From assembly GCA_933207985.1 (NCBI GenBank), contig OW240918.1, positions 111,707,290-111,771,289 on the forward strand: DNA of 64,000 nucleotides, given 5' to 3'. The stretch comes from Pelobates cultripes. Taxonomy: Eukaryota > Chordata > Amphibia > Anura > Pelobatidae. Positions 35,901 to 47,900 of this stretch are shown one piece after another. Under the pieces are notes generated by a model that was given only the letters and a program-made list of their open reading frames with translations, did not search any database and was not told where the DNA came from. The position numbers were made by a program, and so were the translations under genes. How positions within the stretch are numbered: the first letter of the stretch is position 1; each line of letters starts with the position of its first letter.

Positions 35901-38900
35901 TCCTATGAATGTGCTCTTCCCTTTGAATATGTTATTGTGCTGAAGTGTGCACTTAGCAACAAGACTGGGCCATGACGTGTTCATTACATATATGTTAGAT
36001 ATTAATGACATTTCTAAATGTCTGTGTGTATTATGTATATATACATGTATATTAATATATGTGTAAATAGTATAGGCATAGTTATATAATAATAATAATA
36101 TACACATATAAAGTCTGCCATCAATTACAACCTCTATCTGTACTTTATGTTAGCAGGATTGCTAGCAAAATGTATATATTGGTAGACAAAAACTATTTCA
36201 TAAGAGGGCTTTCTCTCACCCGTCAATCAACTCTTTGGCATATATATATAGACCTCTTACAAAACAGTACTTAGTATCTGTTGGGATATACTACACCATA
36301 ATTTGCTGTCTTTTTACTTTTTTCATACGGATCTTACGTATATCCAATGCCCATACCTTACTGAGGAATACTTCCCCTGACAAGATTGTAATTGACTTCT
36401 TATGCAAGGTTTATTTGGGCTTTTTGCTGTATTTATCAGGCATAGACTCTTTTGGACTTACTTTTTGGAGTCCTGATTATTATTCATTATCTATATTTCG
36501 AACTCTTTTTTTTTTTTTCTTATATGTATTCTTTCTTATGTAGTGTCTTGTATATGTGCTTGTATAGTTTATAATCTGTTTTTTTTTTACCTATGGTGCC
36601 GACTCCCCCTCCAGCGTTTTTTGCTTTGTCCACTCTGTAGGGTCTGTGAGGGAGCCCTATTTTTCAGGTGTGCTGCCTTATATTTATCTAAGGTCTAGTA
36701 TATTAGCGCTAATCCTTTGTACATATTTTAACTCTTCAGCATAGACTTCTGTGCTGAAGAACTGAGTTACAGGGAGAGTAGGAGACACAGACCAAGATGC
36801 ATTCTACATCGCAAAAAAAATGCATCTTTACCTGTGTTTCTCTTAACCCCACTTTTGTGTTTCGTATCCCCTCTTTTGATTTACCCACTTCAATGTATGT
36901 TATCCAAGCTTTTTTACCCTTTGTGTGTCTTACACCCTTCATGCCATTCTCCCCTCCATGTGTCTCCCCCCCTCTAAATATTTATTTTCCGCCACCCCTC
37001 TAGGCATCTAATTTCCCTTGCCAGCCCCTCTATGTGTCTCTCTCACTCCCCATCCTCCTTTAGTGGTTTCTCCCAACCCCCCTCCGACTTAGTGGTCTCT
37101 CCCCCATCTCCCCTTCTGTGCCTGCTAACCTCCCTCCATTTAGTGTGGCCCGGCAGACTGCAGTGGACGATATTCGGTTTCTTCTGCCCAGACTGACAAG
37201 GAGCTGTTTATTGCTCCCAGTGAGCACTTATTGAAACCAGATAGAGGATACAGAATATCCTCTACCCACAGTCTGCTCTGCCACACTAAATGGTCACTCA
37301 GGGACTGTGCCCCCGAGCCGGTGCACCCTAGGAGGCTGCCAGTGTCACCTTATGGTTGCACTGGTCCTGAAGAAAGTTCCCAGTATCCGGTATTTGCCTT
37401 TTTATTTTAACAAGATATCATACCATGAAAACTCAATCTAGAATTTTTAATCAGTATTCTAATTGACTAAAGTTTTTGGGGGGGTTTGTTTCTTTTTTCA
37501 AGAAGAAAAAAAATCTCAGCTCTGTTGAATTTTTATCCCCTATATTGGTTATTTTAGCCTAAATTTTGAAGCTCTGTTTTCAGTGGAACAAATTCCCCTG
37601 TTTAGTGAATAAACCTCACAAACTGAATATTGCTGTATACTTACATGTACTGAAGCATACATTTACTGTATATTACACCAATGTTAGAGAGGAATTAAAA
37701 TATACATTAGTAGGGTGGAGAGGCAACAGAAAGAGACAAGGGGTACAAAGCTGGAGGAAGAGGTGGCGGCAGTCAATGGAGAAGCCATTGGAATGATTTA
37801 GAGAGGACTAAAACTGGTAGCAGAGTGGGGGCATACAAGATAAATTTTGGAATGGTAAGGTAACGTACCTGTATTGGTTAGCACCTTAACAGACAAAAGA
37901 GGGGTGATGAACACAGATACACCTCAAAGGATGACTGCAGGAATCTATAAAGAGCTATAGACCAGTATTGTAAAAATATTCTGTGTTAATAAAGCTAGTG
38001 TTTTTTTTAAACATCTTCAAACTGATTCATAAATTCAGTGTTTGGTTTTTGGATTAATACGTGTTGTCTACTGTTCCTACGTTTTTTAGGACCTTTTTTT
38101 TTTTCATTTTGTTAATGTACATCGAGTGATAACTTGATAACTGGTTTTGCAGTGCTGAAATGTCACGTAATTTAAGATGTATGGTCTAATTTCTGATTGA
38201 TTGTTGCTATTTTGAAAAATGAGATTATATTTTCAGATAATGCACTGCAGGGTGGGTAACGTGACGTCACAATGTGTAATAAAAAGTGAATAGCATAGTA
38301 TGGTTAAAATCAAATATGTCCAATCTAAAAACTCTGTAATAAACCAGGAGCTGATATCTAGATATAAATAAATCTAATATAAAAAAAATGATCCAATAAA
38401 AGTAGCACCGACAATTAATTAAAAATCTTAGTATTCTGAGGTTTTGGTTTTTTTTTCCGCAGCCGTTTTATGACGTCTCCACAACTATCCATAATACAAG
38501 CTTCACTCTTACGTTTCCCCTCTCTCCAAATACATCTATATTTCACCAGCATAAGGTACAACCTTTGATGTTGGTGCATTGAGTTAAATATAATTATCAT
38601 TAAATGATTGCCATACTGGTAATTTTTTTATAAATTGATCTTTATTAGAATTTACACATTATAAGGCATTCTTATCACATTAAAAAAATTATAAACAAAG
38701 GATATCGTATTATCATAGGAAATGCACAAACATTTTTATAAAGAAAAAAAGCTCTGTGCACATATAGAAAAATGTCTGTGAAACTCAGTTTTTTTCATAG
38801 CTTTATGAGTTCCTAATTATAAAGAAATACTTGCATTACTACATGAAACATAGACAAAAAACATATAAACAAATAAAAAAAACACTTAGGGAAGAGGGAA

Positions 38901-41900
38901 GGGGAGAAAGGACCCAGAAACACATAGAAAGAACTCGCCTGAAATACAAATTATACAGTTTAAAGAGATTCTCATTAATTTTTCCTTCTTCCCCTTCATT
39001 TTTCTCTTCTTTTTTAAAATCTTTAGTATTTAATCTCTGGATTGGAGTGTACTTGACTCTGCCAAGCACCGATTTATACAGGCATTGTTTTTTTTAATCT
39101 CAAAAAGAATATCAACAACAAGCAAACCCAATTTCTTCCTTATTCCTTTCTCTTTATGTTTCCTTCCCCTTTTCCTTTCTTTACCTTTCTTTCCTTCCTC
39201 CCATCCTCTTTTTTCTCTATTTATAAAGTCTAACAAATTAGACCATACGGGAAAAAAAATATATATATATTTTAAATCATTTAAATATTCCCTGGAGAAA
39301 AGAGAGAGTGGGGTAGGATCCCTTTAAACAGGGCATCTTCTCTTACTTATGTTTAATGTTTTATAGCAATTCTAATTTTTTAATCCATTTTCCCATAACC
39401 CTGAGTGCCGTTGAGGGAGTTGAGTTTTTTTTTTCTATTTTTAACTGGTGGCTTAGTTGAGATTTAATTAGTTACCAAGTAGGGCTCATATGGTTTTTTC
39501 CCAGTATCTAGCTATAACTACCTGCCTTTGACACCGTTGATCATGCTCTCCTCCTTCAAACTCTTCAATCGCTCGGTCTCTGTGACTCTGTCCTCTCTTG
39601 GTTTTCCTCCTATCTCAATGCTCATTCAGTGTCTCCTTTTCCAAGGATACCTCCTCCCCTCACCCTGTCTCGGTTGGAGTTCCCCAAGGCTCTGTCCTTG
39701 ATCCTATTTTATATTCTCTTTATACTGCCTCCCTTGGCAAACTTATTGCCTCTTTTGGATTCCACTAACACCTGTACGCTGATGACACTCACATATACCT
39801 CTCCTCCCCAGACCTCTCCCCTGCCGTCATGCAACATGTCACTGCTTGCCTTTCTTCCATCTCTGACTGGATGTCCTCCCGCTTTCTGAAACTCAATCTC
39901 TCTAAAACTGAACTCTTTGTCTTTCCTCCTCCTAATACTGAACCTCCTCTCTCACTCTCCCTTCAAGTCAATGATATCCACATAAGTCCATCCTTGCAAG
40001 TACGCTGTCTTGGCGTCATACTTGACTCTGGCCTCACCTTTGAGCCTCACATCCAGGTTGTTGCCAAATCCTGTAAGTTCCAACTCAAAAACATGGCACG
40101 CATCCCGTCCTTTCATACACAAGATGCTACCAAGGAGCTTGTCCATGCTCTAGTAATTTCCCGCATGGATTACTGTAACCCTCTCCTGATTGGTCTCCCC
40201 AAAAGCCCCACTACAGTCTGTAATGAATGCTGCAGATAGACTGATTTTCCTCTCTAGTCGGTTCTCTCACACCTCACCCCTCTGTCAGTCCTTACATTTG
40301 CTTCCTGTATCCTATAGGAGTCAATTCAAAGTGCTAACCCATACATTTAAAGCACTGAACAATTCTAGCCCCTCTTATAGCTCTTCACTGATCCATATGC
40401 CCCTCCTCATTCCCTCCGCTCTGCCCATGACCACCTCCTGACCGCTGCTCGCACCCGTACGGCCAACTCGCACTTGCAGGACTTCTCACGGGCGGCTTCT
40501 TTCCTATGGAATAGCCTGCCTACCCCCATCAGACTCTCCCCTAGTCTTCAATCATTTAAGAAGGGCCTTAAAACCCATCTCTTCAGGAAAGCTTATGGCC
40601 TCCCAGAGTAACCTTTACCTTACATACCTGTCTCTTGCTCTCTCCTATAGGGCAGCACTTTACTCTCTCCTCCAGCTCTGCTTCACTGCAACCCTATTTG
40701 ATTGATATTTCCTGTCCCAACGTGTCTTATACCCCACCTCCTGTAGACTGTAAGCTCGTTTGAGCAGGGTCCTCTTCAACCTATTGTTGTAAGTTTTCTT
40801 GTAATTGTCCTATTTATAGTTACATCCCCCCCCTCTCATAATATTGTAAAGTGCTACGGAATCTGTTGGCGCTATATAAATGGCAATAATAATAATAATA
40901 ATAATAACTGTTTTCGTGACTGATAATGGCATGTAGTAATAGTTACCATTCTAGTAATTTTCAATGTTAAGTCTGTATGTTGGTATCTTATTATCATATT
41001 TGTGTAAATAGCTCCAACATATCCCACAGCGCAGTACAATGATGTACTAGAAGTGCTTAGTGGTTTGCTTGTGCCAGAAAACATACTAAAAGGATTAGAG
41101 ACAATACAGATTACAAAAGGTAATTGAGAAAATGTTTATCCTTACGATTGTATTAAAGAGTCAATATAGCCTCAAAACAACTTTAGCTTAATTAAGCAGT
41201 TTTGGTGTATATATCATGTTCTATGTAGTCTCACTTCCCAATTCTCAGTCATCTAAGAGTTAATCACTTTGTTTGTGCAGCCCTAGCCACACCTTCCTGC
41301 ATGTGACTTGCACAGCCTTCATCAACACTTCCTGTAAAGTGAGATCTAATGGTTAAACTTATTTTATTGCACAGGCAAGTTAATTTAGAATTTCTTCTCT
41401 CCTGTTAATAGCCTGGTGGACTATGCAGGAGCCTCCTGTGTGTGATTAAAGTTGAATTTACAGAGCAGGAGAAAGCTAAAGTTGTTTTGATGACTACAGT
41501 GTCCCTTTAATGACATAACAGGAAATGTGTTGGGGAGAGTGAATCACAATATATCTGTTGCATGAGCTCCTTCTTTTTCATCATATAATTATCAAGAGAA
41601 GGGTTGAATTAAAATGGAGGCAATTGCAAAGGAGAGTTGTTGTCTGGGAGTATAACGTCCACTGATCTTTGGGAGGCTAGGACAATTGTATTATATTCCC
41701 ATAATACAAGCTTCACTCTTATGTTTCCTCTCTCTCCCCAAATACATACATATTTCACCAGCACATGGTACAACCTTTGATGTTGGGTCTTTGAGTAAAA
41801 ATAATTAGTATTACAAGATTGCCATACTAATAATTTAGAAACATCAATTCTGTATGTTGGTATTTTATCATCATATTATTTTTTGTGTAAATAGCTCCAA

Positions 41901-44900
41901 CATACCTCACAGTGCAGTACAATGATGTACCAGAAGTGATGAGGGATTTACCTGTGACAGACAACACACTAAAAGGATTAGAGACCATAAAAGTCACAAA
42001 AGGTAATTGGGAACATTTTTATCCTTAGGATTGTGATTAATTGTTTTAAAAAGTGTACAAATGTTGGAAAGGACCATATATTATGTTGGAAGATAGCAAA
42101 TGGGGTGTAATCACTAAATAGCAAGCTGTGATGATTTGAAAACCAATATACAAAATTTTGATAAAGGATCACTTCAAGCCCGCCAGTGGAGTTTTCAGAC
42201 TTTTGGCTCTCTGGCGATAGTAGTGGAGACTCCATCCGACACCATGCATGAAGTCAAACCATTCAAAAAACAGTTTGATTCCTTACAAACAAGGGGAGAG
42301 TGAAAGGGAACTCTTGCCACTATAACTACCATAGAAGCCCTGGTGCTTGGAGTGTTCCTTTAAATTGGCCACTGACTATCACACAGATAAATTCAACTCA
42401 GAAAAGTTTGGATTTTTTTTCCCCAGCTGGACTATTTTGGGCCTAGTCAGTATGTCAACATGTATGTGTTTGCTGATTGACTAGCAAAATAGACCAGTGA
42501 GTTGGGAAAAAATACATTTAAATGTAGAAATCCACACCTTCTTATCCTGCAACTGGGCGCCTCCCTGTCAATCATTGTGATATAATATATATATACACAC
42601 ACACACACATACAAACATATACACACAAAAATCTCCTCTTTGCACCTGTCAGTCAGCATAGAGAAAGCATACAAAGAATATGCAATGTATCTGTCTTCTT
42701 CCTCATCATATAATAATCAGGAGAGCGGCTAAACTAAAATGGAGGCTGACCTTAAATGGAGGCAATTGCAAAGGGCAGCTGTTGCGTGGAGGCCTGGGCA
42801 TGCATAGTATGTCTTAATGCTGCCCTAAAATCAAAGAGACCCTAGCCCTTACCATCAAAGAGACCCTAGCATCTTACCATAACCCTATGTTTTTCTAATC
42901 ATATAATATAAAATTGACTTGCTTGAGTGTGTGTTCAAGGAAATGAATGGCATCTCAGGATTCTAGATTTCTTTAAAAACCCTCCACCGCTTTGTTTTCT
43001 TTCAACCGTTTTAAGAGATGTCCATAAGACTTCGATGGTATTATGTTCCCATAATACAATCTTCGCACTTCTTTTTCCTCTCTCTCCCCAAACACATATA
43101 TTTCACCAACATAAGGTACAAGCCTTGTTGTTGGTGCATTGAGTTGAAAATAATTAGCATAAAATAATTGCCATAATAACCATTGAGAAACATTAACTCT
43201 GTATGATGGTATTTCATTATTATCATATTATTTTTGTGTAAATAGTTCCAACATTCCTCAAAGTGCTGTACAATGATGTTGCAAATGCAGTGATTAACAA
43301 AGAATGCAAGCCGACACAAGAAGTGCTGAGTGGTTTCTCTGTAAATAACACACTAAATGAGACCATACAGGTTACAAAAGGTAATTGGGAAGTTTTTTTT
43401 TTTTATATCAATAGGGCCTTTATTCATTGTTTGAAATCCTACCACATATGATTTTGTGTCATAACAAACAAGCCTTTAAAAATGTGATATTGAAATGGAA
43501 TCCAATTACCCGTATTTATCGGCGTATAACACGCACTTTTTCTCCCTGAAAATAGGGGAGAAATTGTGGGTGCGTGTTATACGCCGGCCCTTTAAATACT
43601 GCAGCCGCCTGAGCGCTCTGTCAAGAGCGCTCAGGCGGCTGCAGTTGGTACTCACCTCCCCTGTAGCGTGGCCGAGCCGCTCTGCTGTCCGCGGTGCCCG
43701 GCCGGAGTGATAGGAAGGTGCACGCTCAGTGTGCACCTTCCTGTCAGTCCGACCGGGTACAGGAAACAGAAACTCCTGTTCCGCGCGAGTATGTTTTCCT
43801 GGCACTATAGTGGTCCTTTAAGTTTTTTTTCCCTGAAATTTCCTTCTTAAAATGAGGTGCGTGTTATACGCCGATGCGTGTTATACGCCGATAAATACGG
43901 TATTTAAAGGGGAGCTGTCACTCTTATGGTGTAAATTCTAGAGAAGTGAAAGTTCCCCTTTATATCATAGAGTATTTAGGCACCAGAGGGTGTTGATGGC
44001 ATGGAATATCATTGGCATAGGTCCTAACAGCGGCTCTGTTACCCTCTAGGGTCTTTGCGTATTTTGCAAAGATCCCCGATGGTGGTATAAATGTTTGGTG
44101 TGCAGTGGTCAGAAGTGCAAAGGAAGCTAGGTTTTACTCCTACCATCTCCAGCGGGGGTGGGGGGGCACTTATACCAGGAGCTCACATCAATGTTGTACT
44201 CTCAAGCATGTGCAAGACTGTAGGAGCTTTCATAGACCAGTGGGAGAAGACCTGGGGTCGCAAAGGTCACAAGTACAACCAGGCCCTGGGTGTTCCACTT
44301 GTCAGAGGTGGCCTGTGCAGTGCAAGCCTGCCATACCAGGAAACCAGGCAATTTCCTGGTGAGGATCTCATACCTGGTGGCACTGGGCAATACTGCGTGC
44401 GAGAAACCACAAGGGAGCAAACTACTCATTGTTTCCTCACGATTTGGAGACACTGTGAGTTAGTGAGTGTGTGTCTGTCAGTGTGTGTGTATGGTTGGAC
44501 TACTAAACGGTAATTATGCCAAATGAGATATTATTTTTATTTCCCCTCTCGCTTCTTAGGACATATCATTTAGGTACATGTGACCCACACTGTGCCCTTG
44601 GCCATGTTATCTTTTCTCTCTCTCTTTCTTCTCTTCCTGTTTTATTTATTTATTTATTTATTAGTAGCAATTTGGCTTATTTTATCAGGAAACCAGATAC
44701 TTTTTACAAAAAATAAATTAGGTATTCTTTGCACTGAAAATCTGAAAATGATGCATGACAGATACACACACATATACACACAAACACATAGACACAAAAT
44801 TTGACTACAAGATCAGGCTGAAGGAGAAACAATGCCCTTCATGGAGGCTTGAAGCCAAGATAAAGGCAACACGAAAGGAAGTTAGTAAGCTGGGTCACAA

Positions 44901-47900
44901 AGGTGAAAAGAATAAGGATAGGTCCTGGCTACTGAGGAAAACAAGGGTATGCCCATGTTAGAGGCAACCAGACTGAGCAGATACACCAAAGAAGCAGAGG
45001 TTAAGATAGTAAATGCCCTGTTTACCAAAGAACCATCCAAGGTATATGCACAGCTGCAGGGTAACCACAGCATATCCACCCAAGTCCCACCTAGAGCATA
45101 ACACCAAAGCCCAGTGACTGAAGCAGACCATTGTATGCTCCAAGAACAGGAACCAGTCACCATCACAGTGGGAGATATCAAACAAGTACTCCACATGAAA
45201 ACATGGTCATCCCCAGGACCTGACATGATCCACAACTACTGGATAAAGAAACTAACAATGCTGAATGCCTAGCAGCAGAAATAATGTCCTGCTAGACATC
45301 ATAGCCTTATAGATTAATGGGCCTCATAGAGTCAGTACATGAGCAATACTTAAAAAGGAATTGTAAACAACATCAGAAAATCAAAACACCAACTGCAGGT
45401 AGACCAAGAGGTCACGCAGGATTCCAAGGCCAGATAGACCAATCTTTGCACAGCCTGGATTGACTACAAGAAAGTACAAAAAAACACAATGCCACACACA
45501 TGGATACTGAAATGCTTGGCCCTATACTGTTACATATAAATAACACAACACGCAGAATAATAACCCTCCTAAAGGTAAACTAAAAATACCTAGCCGGTCC
45601 TTAGAATGGCCGGGCTAATAAGTGATAAGAACAGAATAGTCAAACAAGCCTAAGTCAAAGGAACTAGAGAATAACCAAAACGAATACCAGAGCCGAGTCA
45701 AGGGAACCAGAAAGCAGAGTAGTCAGGGAAAAGCCGAGTCAATAACAAAATAGCACAAAACCACTGTGAAATGCACTCTTGGGACACTAGTAAACTAGGA
45801 GCCACAACAGTGCATTGAAGCACTGGCTAAAAGTTTTTTTTTATATCTTTGGGGGCGTAATTTATGTAGTCACTTCCCCAAAAACGTGAGAGGGCGTCTG
45901 AAAAGGACGTCCTCAGTATTGCCCAACACCTGGTGTCGGCACTCGTGTGCCAGGTCATTAACCCCTTAAGGACCAAACTTCTGGAATAAAAGGGAATCAT
46001 GACATGTCACACATGTCATGTGTCCTTAAGGGCTTAAAATCGGGCGTGCGCACAGCGTCCAGGACACTAACAGATCAGGCAGGATGATCGGAGGAAGCGA
46101 TCTGCCCGATCAGAGAACAGCTGATCGGCATACCGTCATGGTAAGTATAGGATTCCTTACCAGTGGCGGATCCAGAGCCTGATCTCGAGAGGGGCACTTG
46201 TAGATTATTAAAATAAATATTCCAGGCACAATAACCACTACAGCTCAGTGTAGTAGTTATGGCGCCAGTAGTGCCAGGATCCCATCCCAGAGTAATTGTC
46301 AAACCGTTTAAGAACAGTTTGACAACTTACCTGGGGTCTGCTGGGATATAGGACATAGGCGCAGTAGTATGTGTTAGGGATGAAGTGTGTGTGAAAGGTG
46401 CAGTGTGTGTGTGTGAGCGGTGAAGTGTGTGTGCGAGTGTGTAAGGGTGGCAGTGTATGTCAGGGTTGCAGTGTGTGTGTTAGGGGGCAGTGTATGTGTG
46501 GGGCAGTGTGTGTGTGAGAGAGCTGCAGTGTGTGTGTGTGTGAGCGGTGCAGTGTGTATGTGAGGGTGGCAGTGTGTATGTGAGGGTGGCAGTGTGTGTG
46601 AGAGTTGCAGTGTGTGTGTTTGGGGCAGTGTGTGTATGGGAGGCAGTGTTTGTGGGGCAGTGTGTGTATGGGTGTGCAGTGTGTGTATGGGGGCAGTGTT
46701 TGTGGGGCAGTGTGTGTATGGGGGCAGTGTTTGTGGGGCAGTGTGTGTAGTGTGTGTATGGGGGGTAGTGTTTTTGTGTGGCAGTGTGTGTAGTGTGTGT
46801 ATGGGGGGCAGTGTTTGTATGGGGGTAATAAAATTAATGCATTTATGCCCCCCCCCCCTCCCTTCTTACCTTTACTGGGAGGAGGGGGGACATTTCTTAA
46901 TCCCTGGTCTGGTGGGGAATCCCTGATGGTCCCAGTGGTAGGAGTGAACTCTAGCCCGCGCTCCAGGGCTAGAGTTCACTCTCGTGATATTTGGAGCGTT
47001 GCTGTGGTAACCGCGGCAACGCTCAATGCTCGCGAGAGTAGGACCCGGAGGAGCTGCAGGTAAGAGCTGAGGTTGGAAAATATCCTAGCCCAGATGACTT
47101 GTTACATAGATCACATGGAGAGTAAATGTGTGCATGGGGGCTTGCAGGAGATCCGGAGGTGCAGCAAAGACAAGGGAAAATCCAAGATCAGGGCTGGCTG
47201 CTAATAGGCATAAATGATAGTCCATAAATAGGTTCACAAAACCAGAGAGTAGGTAGAAGGCTTCCAGAAAGAACTCCTGAAGCTGATGTAAGGCAGGCCT
47301 TGAAAGCTGGTAAATAAGCCACAGATGAGACAAACAGCTGATGGTGAGTCAGCAGGAGTCCAGCCCCCTAGGGATACAGGCAATGGCGTACACACAACCC
47401 ATGGGGCCCTGGTGCGAAAATGATCCATGGGGCCCCCCCTCCCTCCCTCTTCTCCCCCTCTAACTCCTCCCAGACAGACACACACACACACATACAGAGA
47501 CAGACAGACACATACACACATACATACACGCACAACACATACATACATACATACATACAAAGATGTAAAAAACTAGAGTGAACTCTAGCCCGCTCTCCAG
47601 GGCTAGAGTTCACTCTCGCGATATTTGGAGCGTTGCTGTGGTAACCGCGGCAACGCTCAATGCTCGCGAGAGTAGGACCCGGAGGAGCTGCAGGTAAGAG
47701 CTGAGGTTGGAAAATATCCTAGCCCAGATGACTTGTTACATAGATCACATGGAGAATAAATGTGTGCATGGGGGCTTGCAGGAGATCCGGAGGTGCAGCA
47801 AAGACAAGGGAAAATCCAAGATCAGGGCCGGCGAAAAGCTTCAGACTTGAGAAAGGGAGGATCTCCCGAAAGCTTGTCATTAAAAAATTCTGTTAGTCCA

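Larger units (their letters stand above)
38481..43900 (+). repeat. Tandemly triplicated ~1.2-kb block within TNFRSF17
   Basis: Landmark ATAATACAAGCTTCACTCTT (third copy ATAATACAATCTTCGC) occurs at 38491, 41701 and 43051. Each is followed by TTTCACCAGCA, CAACCTTTGATGTTGG-like sequence, a GTATGTTGGTATTTTAT-like tract and then a candidate exon. A second landmark, GGAGGCAATTGCAAAG, lies at about 41616 and 42764. Unit 1 is stretched by about 2.3 kb of insertions between 38625 and 40950 (TAATTTT on both sides). Units have diverged at many positions, so the duplication is not recent. Confidence 0.85.

Noticed and set aside
36235..36543. 102-codon hydrophobic frame resembling a membrane protein
   Set aside because: T-rich DNA read as Phe/Leu/Ile. 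No conserved motif or start context.
39829..40239. 136-codon frame considered as a host gene
   Set aside because: It is part of an L2-like reverse transcriptase (contiguous with YADD upstream and the L2 tail downstream).
41030..41119. Shorter versions of stalk exons 1 and 2 using the second AG
   Set aside because: Possible and in phase, but the pyrimidine-rich tract precedes the first AG (GTGTAAATAG), which is conserved in all three copies, so the longer form is preferred. Not excluded.
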